The notes under the pieces were generated by a model. That model did no database searches, had not been told where the DNA came from, and saw nothing but the letters and a program-made list of their open reading frames with translations. The position numbers and the translations under genes were made by a program. Below, in pieces: positions 8,205 to 18,290 of a stretch of 32,079 bases of DNA (within the stretch, counting starts at the first letter, position 1; each line of letters opens with the position of its first letter). Source of the DNA: Methanobacteriaceae archaeon. GTDB lineage: Archaea > Methanobacteriota > Methanobacteria > Methanobacteriales > Methanobacteriaceae. The stretch spans positions 1 through 32,079 of the forward strand of contig JAHFBZ010000019.1 in NCBI GenBank assembly GCA_023249725.1. Direction: 5' to 3'.

Positions 8205-9697
8205 TGAACCCTCTTATTCCGATAATGGTTATATTGCCAATTGCATGCGCTTTGTTACTGAATTTATTACATGGTAAGGATAAAACTATTAAAACACTGG
8301 CTATTATGGTGGGAGTAGTTCTACCCATAATTCCTTTAATGACAAGTTTCGGGATTCATTATTTTGGAGGTTATGCTCCTTTAATTGATGATCCGACCAT
8401 AGCTCAGGGACTTCCCACTTCCATTACGGATAGTGCTCTGAATTTATTTCACCCGGCAATTACTTATGCCTTTGCCAGTGCACAGCAATTATTTATATTT
8501 ATATTAGGGATTGTAGCATTTTTCGCTATTTTCACTTCTCTAAGTGAAACAAAAAGAGTTTCTGGAGTTTATACATTTCTCATGTTCATGGGAACTGCTT
8601 CTATAACGGCTATTCTCCTGTCTGACGACATATTCAATCTTTATGTATTCTTTGAAATAGCGGCTCTGGCCCAGGTTGGTATAATTCTTTGTTCAGGGAT
8701 AGAAAGAAATTATGAAACCGCCCTAAAATATATGATTTTAGGAAGTATTGCTGCGCCAATGCTTTTACTGGGTATTGCATTACTTTTAGGATTAACGGGT
8801 AATGTAAATATAACTGATATTATTTACAGTCTTAAACATGGTTTAATAGACCCATATAATCCTTTATTATTGATGTCATGTGGGTTAATATTATTTGGAT
8901 GGCTATATGGATCGGGTCTGCCACCATTCCATACCATAAAATCGGCGGTTTACAGTAAAGCACTTCCGCACGGTGCAGCACTGCTTCAAGCATTTTCTGT
9001 ATTTACTTTCGTAGCATTAGGAATTATCATTATTAGAATCTTCTCTTACTTGCCTCTAACCCAATGGGCCATAATATTCTTCTCATTACTGGCCATGGTG
9101 TTGGGAATTACTATGGCGCTCATGCAGACTGATTTCAAACGTATCATCGGATTTTTGGCTGTGGGGGAGCTCGGATATATTGGTTTAGGTCTGGGTATGG
9201 GAACTGCATTTGGTATAACTGCTGGTCTTTTCCAGGCAGTAAATGAGGCCATTATTACCTCCTTCCTTTTCATTGGATTTGGAACAATTCTTTATAAAAC
9301 AGGAATCAGTGACACCAATAAATTAGGTGGTCTCTTGGTTGAAAATCCATGGGTGGCTGGACTGGTTTTAATCGCTGGTTTTGCAATGGCTGGAGTTCCA
9401 CCATTCAATGCTTTCCAAAGTAAACTTCAGCTTGTTCAAGCATCTATAAGCGCAGGATTCCCTGAATTGGGTATACTGATGGTTTTATTGAGTATAATAA
9501 CTTTCATGACATTTGTTAAAGTATTTTATACTATTTATTTGAGACCACGCCCTAAAGATCTGGAAATCATAAATGAAAAAATCCCAAAGGCTACCATCAT
9601 TTCTATGGTGGCATTTTTGGTGATTTGTTTGGTATTGGGTCTTTTCCCACACTTAGCCACAGATAATCTAGCACAACTTGCTCAGGGGCTGGTATAA
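8204..9697 (+). CDS. ehbF: Energy-converting hydrogenase B subunit F (MrpD/NuoN-like antiporter subunit)
   Basis: A 497-residue integral membrane protein with about 14 helices of the proton-translocating antiporter family (NuoL/M/N, MnhD). Visible features are [13 protein letters not shown] on helix 5, [21 protein letters not shown] on the discontinuous helix 7 with its Lys, and the PPFNAFQSK segment on helix 12. It is the main ion-pumping subunit of Ehb. A GGGGGGATGA ribosome site lies in the end of the small upstream gene and the two overlap by one base. Its stop overlaps the next small gene in the same TAATG way. Confidence 0.9.
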   Translation: MNPLIPIMVILPIACALLLNLLHGKDKTIKTLAIMVGVVLPIIPLMTSFGIHYFGGYAPLIDDPTIAQGLPTSITDSALNLFHPAITYAFASAQQLFIFILGIVAFFAIFTSLSETKRVSGVYTFLMFMGTASITAILLSDDIFNLYVFFEIAALAQVGIILCSGIERNYETALKYMILGSIAAPMLLLGIALLLGLTGNVNITDIIYSLKHGLIDPYNPLLLMSCGLILFGWLYGSGLPPFHTIKSAVYSKALPHGAALLQAFSVFTFVALGIIIIRIFSYLPLTQWAIIFFSLLAMVLGITMALMQTDFKRIIGFLAVGELGYIGLGLGMGTAFGITAGLFQAVNEAIITSFLFIGFGTILYKTGISDTNKLGGLLVENPWVAGLVLIAGFAMAGVPPFNAFQSKLQLVQASISAGFPELGILMVLLSIITFMTFVKVFYTIYLRPRPKDLEIINEKIPKATIISMVAFLVICLVLGLFPHLATDNLAQLAQGLV

Positions 9698-9861
9698 TGA
9701 AGGAATATGTTGGAAGAAAAGAATTTAATAATCTTAAATTAGAATTAGAGCTTTTAGAGTCGGAACTTTTAAAAAGCTTGAAACAGCCAACCCCTTCTAT
9801 TGATGGTTTAACAAAAACCTACAATTTAATTGATAATAGGTCGTTTAGGGGGATTTTATGA
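9697..9861 (+). CDS. Small ehb-cluster protein, 54 residues, charged helix
   Basis: A 54-residue frame that starts in the TAATG junction with ehbF and ends in a four-base ATGA overlap with the next gene; CAGGGG lies upstream. Both junctions being coupled is strong evidence that it is translated. Residues about 9-30 (EFNNLKLELELLESELLKSL) should form an amphipathic, probably coiled-coil helix; no membrane segment or metal motif is seen. No family recognised. It may be a small peripheral Ehb subunit (possibly ehbG) bridging membrane and cytoplasmic arms, but that is inference. Confidence 0.6.
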   Translation: MKEYVGRKEFNNLKLELELLESELLKSLKQPTPSIDGLTKTYNLIDNRSFRGIL

Positions 9862-10196
9862 ATCTTTATGATCTAATAATTGATAAGATACAACAAATTC
9901 AAGATAAAGCTAAAGAACAGGAACCAGTTACAAATATGTCTGCTTCAGCTGTTCTAGCTGCTGAAATAACATTGATATCATCTGTTCTTATTGCAGCGAT
10001 TATGCTTCGAAGAATAAGTGATATTTTAATGGTGGTAGTTGTACTAGCTCTTTTCTTCATTATGGTGACAGCCATGCCAATAATACCACGCCTCAAAAGA
10101 GAACAAAATGATTCTCTTAAAAGTATGGAATTTTATGTTATCCTGACACTTGGGGTACTCATAACCTTATTCTACTGGGGGACGACTCATGTCTGA
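9858..10196 (+). CDS. Ehb membrane subunit, 112 residues, three helices
   Basis: A 112-residue protein: a charged cytoplasmic N-terminus ([15 protein letters not shown]), then membrane segments at about 29-47, 52-74 and 92-108. I recognise it only by position as an Ehb-specific membrane subunit (ehbG or ehbH). It overlaps the upstream small gene by four bases and the downstream gene by eight, so it is part of a tightly coupled run. GGGGG before the ATG is the ribosome site. Confidence 0.65.
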   Translation: MNLYDLIIDKIQQIQDKAKEQEPVTNMSASAVLAAEITLISSVLIAAIMLRRISDILMVVVVLALFFIMVTAMPIIPRLKREQNDSLKSMEFYVILTLGVLITLFYWGTTHV

Positions 10197-10467
10197 AGGT
10201 ATAAGAAATTTAATAGCATCTATTGCATTGGCATTATTTGGTATAACCTTATTAGAATCCATGGTTGGCTTTAAAGAAGCTCTAAATCCGGGAATTAATC
10301 AAATTTATCTCTGGGTTGGTACTGAAATAGCTCCTAACATGGTAACTAATATAGTCTTTGATTGGAGAGGATATGATACTCTGGGAGAAGCACTTATCCT
10401 TGTTACAGCAGTAATTATAACTCTTTTAATATTTGGAAGAGGAAAAGTAGAAATGGGGGGCAAATAA
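10189..10467 (+). CDS. Ehb membrane subunit, MbhE/MrpA C-terminal-like
   Basis: A 92-residue protein with two helices flanking the segment [16 protein letters not shown] at about 57-72. That motif (DxRGxDTLGE) is characteristic of MbhE and the C-terminal MrpA/N-terminal MnhB junction in Mrp-type complexes. It overlaps the previous gene by eight bases and abuts the next with no gap, AAATGGGGGGC giving the ribosome site for the MnhB gene. Probably ehbH. Confidence 0.7.
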   Translation: MSEGIRNLIASIALALFGITLLESMVGFKEALNPGINQIYLWVGTEIAPNMVTNIVFDWRGYDTLGEALILVTAVIITLLIFGRGKVEMGGK

Positions 10468-10959
10468 ATGAGTACCATACTTAAAATATTTGTATTCCCT
10501 GCTGCAATGCTCATAATGTGTTTGGGAGTTTTAACAATTCTTGGAGGACACATCACACCTGGAGGAGGATTTCAGGGAGGAGCTATGATTGCAGGAGCAT
10601 TTATCTTCTGTGCTGTAGTTTACGGGTTAAAAGAAAACACTTTCCACTTTTCACATAATTTCATGGCGGCTATGGAGAGTGCTGGTGCATTAATTTATGT
10701 AGGTCTGGGATTAGCAGGATTGATATTTTCTGGATTTTATTTATACAACCTGGGAGTAGACTTATACAGTATTGTTCCTACCTTCATCAAGAACATATTT
10801 GACTATCCAGATCCAATACACGCCGGAATTATCCCTTATTTGAATATAGTGGTTGGTTTAAAGGTTATGGTTGGTTTAAGTGCAGTTGTGATAGCATTTA
10901 TGCAATTTAACCATGAAGATGAAAACAACGATGCTGATGGTGAATCTGATGGTAAATGA
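10468..10959 (+). CDS. Ehb membrane subunit, MnhB/MrpB-like
   Basis: A 163-residue protein with four helices and the MnhB hallmark [15 protein letters not shown] at about 27-41. MrpB homologues belong to the antiporter-like arm of Mrp, Mbh and Ehb complexes. The C-terminal tail is acidic ([13 protein letters not shown]) and should be cytoplasmic. It directly abuts the preceding gene and is 39 bases from the next. Probably ehbI. Confidence 0.85.
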   Translation: MSTILKIFVFPAAMLIMCLGVLTILGGHITPGGGFQGGAMIAGAFIFCAVVYGLKENTFHFSHNFMAAMESAGALIYVGLGLAGLIFSGFYLYNLGVDLYSIVPTFIKNIFDYPDPIHAGIIPYLNIVVGLKVMVGLSAVVIAFMQFNHEDENNDADGESDGK

Positions 10960-10998
10960 TCATCAGAATTATTTAATGAAATTTAACATAAAAGGAGA

Positions 10999-11265
10999 AT
11001 GGAAATGTTATATTTAGGCCCAACATTATTCGGATTTCTGCTAGGATTTATACTGGGATCACGAATTAAAAATAATCCTGAAAGTGAAATGCACTTTCCT
11101 TATTCTTCATATATCGTAGTCATAATTGCTGCATTATACATGGCTTGGCAATTGGGACCTTTCCCTTATTATGTTGACTCACCTTTAGCCAGCGGATTTG
11201 TAGCGTGTATTATTGGAATATTTGCCGGAAAAATCGTTTTCGGCCGTCAACCTACAAAAACATAG
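10999..11265 (+). CDS. Ehb membrane subunit, 88 residues, upstream of polyferredoxin
   Basis: An 88-residue protein with about three hydrophobic segments (about 4-20, 34-50, 63-80) and a GSRIKNN positive loop after the first. Assigned to Ehb by position immediately before the polyferredoxin gene, where ehbJ lies in the known order; no wider family recognised. AAAGGAGAATGGA provides the ribosome site; the ATG at 10999 and the one at 11005 are both possible starts, the second (MLYLGP) having the better spaced GGAG. Confidence 0.65.
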   Translation: MEMLYLGPTLFGFLLGFILGSRIKNNPESEMHFPYSSYIVVIIAALYMAWQLGPFPYYVDSPLASGFVACIIGIFAGKIVFGRQPTKT

Positions 11266-11446
11266 TTAAAAAAACCATAAGTAAAACCATTATTATTAAA
11301 ATCATTAAAAAATCATTAATCAAACCAATTATTACCAGAATCATTAATTTAAATCATAATCGTTGATATAACTTAATAGGAAATTAATTAATAAATTGCA
11401 TAATATTGTATAATAATAGCGGTAAATAGATCTAGAAGGAATTATC

Positions 11447-12847
11447 ATGTTTTTATCAACTAACAAGTGCGAGGGTTCAGGGGAATGCATAAAAGAATGT
11501 CCCACAGAAGCTATACGTCTGATTGATGGGAAGGCTTTTAGCTGCATAACTTGTGGGGCATGTGCGGATGCTTGTCCTAATCGGGCAATATTCAAAAATA
11601 AATATGGTGGTTATGTTGTAGACCGGGCCCGATGCAATGCCTGTGGTGTTTGTGAATTCACCTGTCCTGTTAACAGCATAAAAATAGAAAATGGTGTTAC
11701 TAAAGGTATATGTGCTCGTTGTGGAATTTGTGTTGATGCTTGTCCACATGATGCCCGAGTCGATGCCTTTGATATTATTGAGGATCGCCAGCTACAATTT
11801 TTAGAATCTTTAAATCTGGCCATACAGGCTCCTAAAAGAGTATCTGCAGAACATGATGGAATGGAACGGGTAAATGTAGTCACTGAACTGGATAAATGTA
11901 CTTTATGTCGTAGATGTGAGTATTACTGTCCTACTGAAGCCATAATAGTGGATGTTGATCAAAGTGGAGTTTGTACTGAGTGCAGAGTCTGTGAAGATCT
12001 CTGTCCTGCAGATGCTATTAAAGACACCACAATTGATAATGAAAAATGTACTTTGTGTCTTAAATGTGTAAAAGAGTGCCCTAACAGTGCTATTTATATA
12101 AAAGACTTCCAGGTTTCCATTAAAAAGCCAGAAGATATAAATGGAGAAAATATTGAAAATATTGAATCGCCTGGAACTTCAAAAATCACGGGAAGTATTA
12201 TATCTTGCCTAAACTGTGGTTTATGTGCGGATGTTTGTGAAAATAATGCTTTGAGAATGATTGATGGAAAACTAAGATTTGATCCTTCTATTTGCTCTGA
12301 ATGTGAAAGCATGGATTGTATGTCGGTCTGTCCAGTGGGAACACTAAGACCATCAGAAATCTCAGGGATGGGACTAAAAGGATACTGTGTATCTTGTGGC
12401 CGATGTGTAAAGGTCTGTGATATTAATGAGGTCCGGAGTTTTAAAAAGGTTAATTGGGATGGAAGCATTTCTGATGACTGCATATCTTGTGGTATCTGTG
12501 CTGAAATATGTCCTAAAGAGGCCATTACTCTTAAAAGAGGAACCATTGATGTGGATAAGGCCAAATGTATTTTATGTGAAAAATGTGGTATTCACTGTCC
12601 GGTCGATGCTATACCCAAAACTACCATGCGTAAAAAATCCATCAAAGACGGATTTACACTTATAAATGATAAATTGTGTATGCAATGCCATCTATGCGAA
12701 AAAATATGTCCTGAAGAGGCCATATCTGAAACAGAAGATGGAAGATTAGTAGTGGATGAAGATAAATGTATATATTGTGGGGCCTGTTTTAATGCCTGTC
12801 CTGCCAGAGCAGTAATGTTTGAAAGAGAGTTTGAGGAATCAGTATGA
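11447..12847 (+). CDS. ehbK: Energy-converting hydrogenase B polyferredoxin subunit
   Basis: A 466-residue polyferredoxin in the electron-carrying arm of Ehb. I count 14 iron-sulfur motifs. Eleven are plain CxxCxxCxxxCP; two (near residues 255 and 322) end in CE or CD instead of CP; one (CSECESMDC) has altered spacing; and the first ([13 protein letters not shown]) has only three cysteines, the second being replaced within GSG. It could hold up to 14 [4Fe-4S] clusters, moving electrons between the hydrogenase core and ferredoxin partners. Preceded by a 181-base gap containing AT-rich CATTAAT-like repeats and an AGAAGGAATT ribosome site. It overlaps ehbL by four bases (ATGA). Confidence 0.93.
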   Translation: MFLSTNKCEGSGECIKECPTEAIRLIDGKAFSCITCGACADACPNRAIFKNKYGGYVVDRARCNACGVCEFTCPVNSIKIENGVTKGICARCGICVDACPHDARVDAFDIIEDRQLQFLESLNLAIQAPKRVSAEHDGMERVNVVTELDKCTLCRRCEYYCPTEAIIVDVDQSGVCTECRVCEDLCPADAIKDTTIDNEKCTLCLKCVKECPNSAIYIKDFQVSIKKPEDINGENIENIESPGTSKITGSIISCLNCGLCADVCENNALRMIDGKLRFDPSICSECESMDCMSVCPVGTLRPSEISGMGLKGYCVSCGRCVKVCDINEVRSFKKVNWDGSISDDCISCGICAEICPKEAITLKRGTIDVDKAKCILCEKCGIHCPVDAIPKTTMRKKSIKDGFTLINDKLCMQCHLCEKICPEEAISETEDGRLVVDEDKCIYCGACFNACPARAVMFEREFEESV

Positions 12848-13329
12848 AAAATTTAATTAGGATAATCCTGGAAGGGGCTTATACCAATTTTAAAAGGATA
12901 GCTTTTGCCTCAGACCGGGTTACTGACATGGAAATGAGAAGCCGAATCCTGGAAGGCCGTGTTCAACCCACAGATAAAGTTGCTGAAGTGGCTTGTATTG
13001 GATGTGGTGGATGTTGTAATGCTTGTCCAACAGAAGCGGTGGAGATGAAGAATCTGGAAGAGCCAGTAGAACTAATGGAAGGGCTTGTTAAAACTCAAAT
13101 TCCAGTTCTAAACAGTGAGAGATGTGTTCACTGTTATTACTGTCACGATTTTTGTCCATTATATGCGTTATTTGGTGAAAAAGCTACTATCCATCCAAAT
13201 GATGTTGGAATTGTAGAATCAGATATTAATCAGTTAATGGATAAACCTTTCAAGATTTCAGATGATAAAATTGCTTTTATATCTCAGTTTTTAGCAGATA
13301 AAAGTATTTTAAAGAAAAAAAAGATTTAA
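12844..13329 (+). CDS. ehbL: Energy-converting hydrogenase B ferredoxin subunit
   Basis: A 161-residue protein with two [4Fe-4S] motifs, [12 protein letters not shown] and [12 protein letters not shown], about 40 residues apart, matching the NuoI-like subunit of group 4 hydrogenases that links the small subunit's proximal cluster to polyferredoxin. The N-terminal 50 residues are basic and lack a membrane helix. Its ATG overlaps the ehbK stop, so the two are co-translated. The C-terminus is a long helical, lysine-ending tail. Confidence 0.9.
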   Translation: MKNLIRIILEGAYTNFKRIAFASDRVTDMEMRSRILEGRVQPTDKVAEVACIGCGGCCNACPTEAVEMKNLEEPVELMEGLVKTQIPVLNSERCVHCYYCHDFCPLYALFGEKATIHPNDVGIVESDINQLMDKPFKISDDKIAFISQFLADKSILKKKKI

Positions 13330-13396
13330 TCTGAAATTTTAACCTAATTATATTATAAAAAACAATAATTAATTATAAATTTATGAGAGTGATCAA

Positions 13397-13843
13397 ATGA
13401 GCCTCAAATCGTATTCAAGGGCCAGAGCTGTTCATGCCATGCTAGTATATACTGGAGGATGTAATGGTTGCGATATAGAAATCGTCAATGCTGTTTTTTC
13501 TCCTAAATTCGATGCAGAGCAATATAAAATCTTCTTAACCTGGAACCCCCGGGAGGCAGATGTTCTCATTGTCACTGGTCCAGTTACCAAACACAATGAA
13601 AAACCTTTAAAAGAGATATATGATGCAATACCTGAACCTAAAGCAGTTATAGCTGTAGGGGCCTGTGCTTTAATGGGTGGAGTTTATAAAAACATCCATG
13701 GAGACATACCCTCTGAAGAGATAGCTGGACCAGTTGACCAGGTTATTCCTGTAGATGCCAAGGTACCCGGCTGTGCTGTAAGGCCGGAAGACCTTTTGGC
13801 CGGTGCGGTAGCAGCATTACCTTTACTATTGGATGCAAAATAA
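13397..13843 (+). CDS. ehbM: [NiFe] hydrogenase small subunit of Ehb
   Basis: A 148-residue NuoB-like small subunit that carries the proximal [4Fe-4S] cluster next to the nickel site. All four ligands are present: C22 and C25 (GGCNGCD), C90 (VGACALMGG) and C126 (PGCAVRP). The compact length without a C-terminal cluster domain is typical of energy-converting group 4 hydrogenases. TGAGAGTGATCAA lies before the ATG. It sits 67 bases after ehbL and 174 before ehbN. Confidence 0.94.
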   Translation: MSLKSYSRARAVHAMLVYTGGCNGCDIEIVNAVFSPKFDAEQYKIFLTWNPREADVLIVTGPVTKHNEKPLKEIYDAIPEPKAVIAVGACALMGGVYKNIHGDIPSEEIAGPVDQVIPVDAKVPGCAVRPEDLLAGAVAALPLLLDAK

Positions 13844-14017
13844 ATTTTTTACATTCTAAAATAATCAAAATAAATTTAGAATAAGTATTGAATAAATTGA
13901 AAAAAAATATAATCAATTTTAAAAAAGTTAAAAAATTTAAGACACAATTCAAATAGTGAATTAAAAATATAAAAATTAAAATTATATAAATCACCCAAAA
14001 AATTTACAGGTGTTATA

Positions 14018-15157
14018 ATGGATGAAAATGACAAACCAAAACGGCAAGAGGTAATAGAGACGGAAGTTACCATGGGTACTGTCCACTCGGCTGCCATTGA
14101 GCCTTACAGGGTTAGACTGTTTGTGGAAGACGAAATAGTCCGAGACGCAGAAATAACCGTAGGCCTAAATCACAGGGGTATTGAGCGTATAATGGAAGGA
14201 CTGCCTGTGGAAAAAGCCAATAGCTTAACTGAAAAGATTTGTGGAATTTGTTCCAATAGTCACATATGGAATTCAGTACTGGTGGCTGAAAAAGGTCTGG
14301 GTATTGAAATTCCTGAAAGGGCCAGCTATATAAGAATAATTATGGGGGAACTGGAAAGATTACACAGCCATTTCCTTTATCTGGCTCATGGAAACGAAGT
14401 TTTAGGTCATGAAACCTTTGCCATGCGGCTTTTTTATATAAGAGAAACGGTTATGGAACTTTTAAGGATGATTGGGGGAAACCGTGTACAATACGGTGTT
14501 TCCATCATTGGAGGAGTCAGACCACGTTGCGAACTGGATTTAATGAGGATACAAAAAATAAGTGAGGGCATGGATCTTATTGAGCAAAAAATCACGGAAT
14601 TCGCTGACCGTTTTGTTTCAGACCCTATGATAATGTCCAGGATCACTGGAGTAGGGGTTTTAACCAAAAAAGACGCTTTAAGGCTGGCTGCAACAGGTCC
14701 TACTTTAAGATCTACCGGTGTAGACCTTGATCTTCGTCGAGACATGGAGATTTATGATCCCTTTGAATTTGATGTTATTACTCAGGAAGATGGTGATGTT
14801 AAGTCCAATCTACTAATGAGAGTTCTAGAAATCCCGGAATCAATAAAAATCATTAGACAAGCCCTTAAAAATCTTCCTTCAGGCCCTATAACTGACCGTA
14901 GCTGGGAAATGCAGGACACGGGTATCATTAAAAGTTATATTGAAGTGCCTCGTGGTAAGCTTTTACACTCATATGCCTTAGAAGAGGGTAGGGTAAGAGG
15001 TTCTATAGTTCGTACTCCTTCCATAACAAATATTGGGGCTATGCAGCAAGCATGTATTGGTAATCATATTAGTGATGCCCAATTAGCAATTGTACAGTGT
15101 GATCCTTGCTTCACTTGCACTGATCGAGCAATAAAGATAACTCAAATTCAAATCTAA
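14018..15157 (+). CDS. ehbN: [NiFe] hydrogenase large subunit of Ehb
   Basis: A 379-residue NuoD-like subunit holding the Ni-Fe active site. Both cysteine pairs are intact: C75 and C78 ([10 protein letters not shown]) and C364 and C367 ([10 protein letters not shown]). The catalytic oxidation of H2 is here coupled to ferredoxin reduction. The chain ends only 12 residues after the last cysteine, a short tail. AGGTGTTATA precedes the ATG at 14018. The preceding 174-base gap is AT-rich; the separation from ehbM is unusual for paired hydrogenase subunits and could hold an internal promoter. Confidence 0.95.
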   Translation: MDENDKPKRQEVIETEVTMGTVHSAAIEPYRVRLFVEDEIVRDAEITVGLNHRGIERIMEGLPVEKANSLTEKICGICSNSHIWNSVLVAEKGLGIEIPERASYIRIIMGELERLHSHFLYLAHGNEVLGHETFAMRLFYIRETVMELLRMIGGNRVQYGVSIIGGVRPRCELDLMRIQKISEGMDLIEQKITEFADRFVSDPMIMSRITGVGVLTKKDALRLAATGPTLRSTGVDLDLRRDMEIYDPFEFDVITQEDGDVKSNLLMRVLEIPESIKIIRQALKNLPSGPITDRSWEMQDTGIIKSYIEVPRGKLLHSYALEEGRVRGSIVRTPSITNIGAMQQACIGNHISDAQLAIVQCDPCFTCTDRAIKITQIQI

Positions 15158-15285
15158 AATCAATTAATTACTCATTATATTAAATCAATTGATTTACAAT
15201 GAAATTCTTACTAAATCAAAAACGAATAAAATTAAATGTTAAATATTTGTTCATGGTTAAAAAAGTTCAATTAGGAGATTAGTTT

Positions 15286-16278
15286 ATGGAAATTTTTATT
15301 AAATATTCATTAGCGGTGATTGGAACTTTAATCGTGGCAATTTTCGTGGGTTTATGGCTTCCTGGAATTGAGAGAAAATTTGTACACGCCAGAATTCAGC
15401 AGAGAATCGGACCTCCGATTTCCAGCCCGGGCTTCATGGCTCCTTTGAAGTTTTTTTTCAAAGAAACCATAATTCCTAATTCCCCACTGCCACGACTTTA
15501 CAATGCACTGCCTTTAATTGGTTTACTATCAATTTTTTCTATATTATTATTATTAATGCCCGAACTGTATTTCTTAGACGAATTAGCGACTGTTACAGCT
15601 ATTGTAGGAATTTTAAAGATTGAAGAAGTCATTTATGTTTTCATGGGGTCTTTATCTCGTTCAATTATGTCTCTAAGTATGCCTTTTCCGGACATTGTCA
15701 AGGGTGCCAAGCATCCTGATGTGCAAAGATCATTTTTAGAAGATTTAAGTGCCATGAGGGCTTTTAGATTGATTGCCTTTGGTTCTTTCCCGATCTACAT
15801 AGCAATATTTGTTCCAGTCAGTATGGCTGGTAGTATTTTCCTCAGTGACATAGTTTCTTATCAGCAGACTCAAGGACCTATTTTATTCACTTTAGCAGGT
15901 GTTCTAGGAGCTATTGTATTCTTCATTGGATACATGATTTTGTTGAATGAATATCCATTTGCAATCCTTAAAACTAAAGCTGACGTGATAGAAGGACCTT
16001 ATATGGAATATGCCTCTAAATACAGATCTTATATTTACATTACTCGTGGATTACTCATGTTCACATTAGGGGCCTTATTTTCGGCTCTTTTCCTGGGACT
16101 ACCTCCTGATATTTTGAGCTGGGGCATTCTGGTAAACATTGCTGTAGCATTAATATTCCCTATATTCATGGCCATATTCAGTGCTTTTGCCCCAATATTT
16201 ACTTTCAAGCAGTTTTATCCCGTTGTAGTTGGATTTTCACTTTTAGGGGTCCTATCGCTGGTTATTGCCCTTTTCTAG
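15286..16278 (+). CDS. ehbO: Energy-converting hydrogenase B membrane anchor (NuoH-like)
   Basis: A 330-residue, eight-helix protein of the NuoH/EchB family, which connects the hydrogenase module to the ion-translocating arm. Family signatures are [15 protein letters not shown] after helix 1 and [16 protein letters not shown] at about 232-247, acidic residues that line the proposed ion path. AGGAGATTAGTTT precedes the ATG. It lies 128 bases after ehbN. Confidence 0.93.
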   Translation: MEIFIKYSLAVIGTLIVAIFVGLWLPGIERKFVHARIQQRIGPPISSPGFMAPLKFFFKETIIPNSPLPRLYNALPLIGLLSIFSILLLLMPELYFLDELATVTAIVGILKIEEVIYVFMGSLSRSIMSLSMPFPDIVKGAKHPDVQRSFLEDLSAMRAFRLIAFGSFPIYIAIFVPVSMAGSIFLSDIVSYQQTQGPILFTLAGVLGAIVFFIGYMILLNEYPFAILKTKADVIEGPYMEYASKYRSYIYITRGLLMFTLGALFSALFLGLPPDILSWGILVNIAVALIFPIFMAIFSAFAPIFTFKQFYPVVVGFSLLGVLSLVIALF

Positions 16279-16376
16279 GTAATAATGTGGAATAAATGTG
16301 AGTTAAAGGAATTTCATATAAAATCTATTATATTATCAAAAATCTTAAAATATTAAATTATAATTTAGGTGATCAA

Positions 16377-16640
16377 ATGAAATTTGTGGTTAGACCTCAT
16401 CATATAATCAGTACGGGCGGTTACATTGTAGAGGTGGACTTCCCTTACAGAAACCTTATTGTTGTTAATCCCACTTCTGAACCTATTAAAATAGATGTAC
16501 CTATCTTTTCTGAGGATTGGATTGATGAACACAGGGCTTTGGGTTTGAATATCACTCCGGTTAAGGGGGAAGATAATTTTCTCAGTTTATTTAGAAAAGA
16601 ACAGATAAAATTGGATAAAATTAAATCTGAGTTAGAATAA
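16377..16640 (+). CDS. ehbP: Energy-converting hydrogenase B subunit P
   Basis: An 87-residue soluble protein with beta-strand-like segments ([26 protein letters not shown]) and a charged helical end. It has no cofactor motif. Identified as EhbP by its place right after the NuoH-like gene. GGTGATCAA precedes the ATG at 16377. Function within the complex is not known to me. Confidence 0.75.
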   Translation: MKFVVRPHHIISTGGYIVEVDFPYRNLIVVNPTSEPIKIDVPIFSEDWIDEHRALGLNITPVKGEDNFLSLFRKEQIKLDKIKSELE

Positions 16641-16835
16641 TATTGATTTTTTAATATTTATCCTATTATTCTTGATTCTATTACTTGGTTTTTAATAACT
16701 TTCAATCTATTTCTAAATTCATATAAAATTTTTAAAGGACTTAAGGAACAATTAAAGGTATAATACTTATTTTACATTACTTGACTAATTAAAAATAATT
16801 ATTTGACTAATTTAATTATTAATAGCTGGATTCAA

Positions 16836-17328
16836 ATGAAAAAAAAGATGAGACGGGCTGAAAAGACTATAAATGATTCTTTCACTATTGATGCAATATT
16901 AAATAGTTCCGAAATTGTAGAATTGCTTTTTGCGATAATCAATGGACATATATAATTCCAGAACTTTGCCCATGAAAACTGATTTATTTTCATTCACTCT
17001 GCTCGTGAAGGACGTAAAATTGACATAATCAATGAAAACAATCGTTTTTGTTTTGTTTTGAAATTGAATATGAAATTTTACCTTCTGAAATGACTGTAGT
17101 TGGGGAATGAAATACCAATCGCTTATTGGATTTGGATTTGCAACTTTAGAAGATGATTATATTGAAAAAAAGAAGGCTTTAGATATCATTATGCGAAAAT
17201 ATTCTTCAAAATATTCTTCTACTAAAGATTCTTTTCTATATACTAAAAAATCTATTGATTCAATTATAATAGTTAAAATTGAAATTATGGGCATTTGGGT
17301 AAATATCGGGATATTAGGTATTTATTAA
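16836..17328 (+). pseudogene. Decayed FMN-binding pyridoxamine-5'-phosphate-oxidase-like (NimA-type) gene
   Basis: Fragments of one protein can be followed through all three frames. Frame from 16836: MKKKMRRAEKTI onward to a stop at 16953. Second frame: YIIPELCP, a TGA at 16973, then LIYFHS (16979-16996). Back to the first: SAREGRKIDIINENNRFCF (from 16998). Second again: FEIEYEILPSEMT (from 17057). Third: CSWGMKYQSLIGFG (from 17095) to the stop at 17328. The pieces in order match the family pattern (MRR...; Y-I-V-P; YFHSA-x-EG-x-K; CF; MxYxSxIGFG; a YxEKKKAL helix), which binds flavin and often occurs as nitroimidazole-resistance-type proteins. Four frame changes and an in-frame stop mean it is dead. 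The 73-codon open frame at 17107-17328 is only its tail, not a gene. Identification by memory of the family; high confidence that it is a pseudogene. Confidence 0.8.
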
Positions 17329-17495
17329 TATTTAAATCCAGAAAAAATTCATTTTTAAGGCTATCTTACAAATAAATTAAAATTCAAAAAAATTTTATCT
17401 TAATAATAATATAATAATAATCAATCTATAAATTTATTATCTAAAAATACCATACTTATTTTAATTACAGTTTATCATGTTTTTGGAGAGATTTA
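17329..17495 (+). promoter_or_regulatory. Upstream region of ehbQ
   Basis: A 167-base AT-rich stretch between the dead flavoprotein gene and ehbQ. AATCTATAAATTTATT at about 17420-17440 is TATA-like and GGAGAGA eight bases before the ATG is the ribosome site. Because the pseudogene region separates ehbP from ehbQ by 855 bases, ehbQ probably has its own promoter here. Confidence 0.35.
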
Positions 17496-18152
17496 ATGAG
17501 TAAAGTTGCTATTACTATAAAAACTATTGAACGGCCAGGAGTTTTAAGTCAAATCACTGACATGTTTGCTTCAGATGGAATCAATATCACTTATACTCAT
17601 TTATTTGTAGAAAAAGATGGTTCTGGTTCTATTTACATGGAACTGGAGGATGTTAGGGATGTTGATAAATTAGTTAGTGCTATTAATGATTCAGAACCCG
17701 TTTTAGAAGTTAAAGTTCATAGATCTCTGGATGATATATATGGAAAAAGGATAATTATCATTGGGGGTGGTGCGCAAGTGGCTCATGTGGCCATGGGCGC
17801 TATTAGTGAGGCTGATCGTCATAATATCAGAGGCGAGCGGATTAGTGTTGATACTATACCTCTGGTAGGTGAAATGGAACTTGCAGAAGCAGTATTTGCT
17901 GTTGGCAGGCTCCCCCGAGTTGGTGCTCTTGTTTTGGCGGGATCCTTAATGGGTGGAAAAATCACGGATGCTGTGGAAAAGGTTAAAAATGAGCATGATT
18001 TAGTGGTAATTAGCCTTAGTATGCCGGGCAGTGTTACTGAAAAAGCAGATTTGGTGGTAACAGATCCTATACAGGCAGGAGTGATGGCGGTAATGGCAGT
18101 GGCTGATACTGCAATTTTTGATATTAAAAAAATCTCTAAAAAAAGGTTTTAG
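17496..18152 (+). CDS. ehbQ: ACT-domain protein of the ehb cluster (EhbQ, DUF5612)
   Basis: A 218-residue soluble protein. Residues about 3-75 are an ACT domain ([19 protein letters not shown] with the usual Gly in the ligand loop), which normally binds amino acids or other small metabolites. Residues about 80-210 form a second domain with a glycine-rich strand-loop ([16 protein letters not shown]) and [20 protein letters not shown], corresponding to DUF5612. It has no iron-sulfur or membrane motif, so it is more likely a regulator or accessory protein of Ehb than an electron carrier. Position after EhbP matches ehbQ in the reference order. Confidence 0.75.
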   Translation: MSKVAITIKTIERPGVLSQITDMFASDGINITYTHLFVEKDGSGSIYMELEDVRDVDKLVSAINDSEPVLEVKVHRSLDDIYGKRIIIIGGGAQVAHVAMGAISEADRHNIRGERISVDTIPLVGEMELAEAVFAVGRLPRVGALVLAGSLMGGKITDAVEKVKNEHDLVVISLSMPGSVTEKADLVVTDPIQAGVMAVMAVADTAIFDIKKISKKRF

Positions 18153-18290
18153 AAATTTTTAGAAAAGTGAGTTATTTACTAAAGAATATTTATTAATTTC
18201 AAAATCATTATAAAATAAAATTAATACTTATTAAATTGATACTTATATAAATGAAAATAAATTAAAATTTTATTTTTATTTTATTATAGG

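Noticed and set aside
11266-11446. CATTAAT-type short repeats before ehbK as a regulatory array
   Set aside because: The repeats are irregular and explained by AT-rich composition; no constant spacing.
12094-12564. 156-codon minus-strand frame inside ehbK
   Set aside because: Shadow of the Cys-rich polyferredoxin repeats; plus strand is certain.
17107-17328. 73-codon frame as an independent gene
   Set aside because: It is the C-terminal remnant of the decayed flavoprotein gene; preceding fragments in other frames complete the family pattern.
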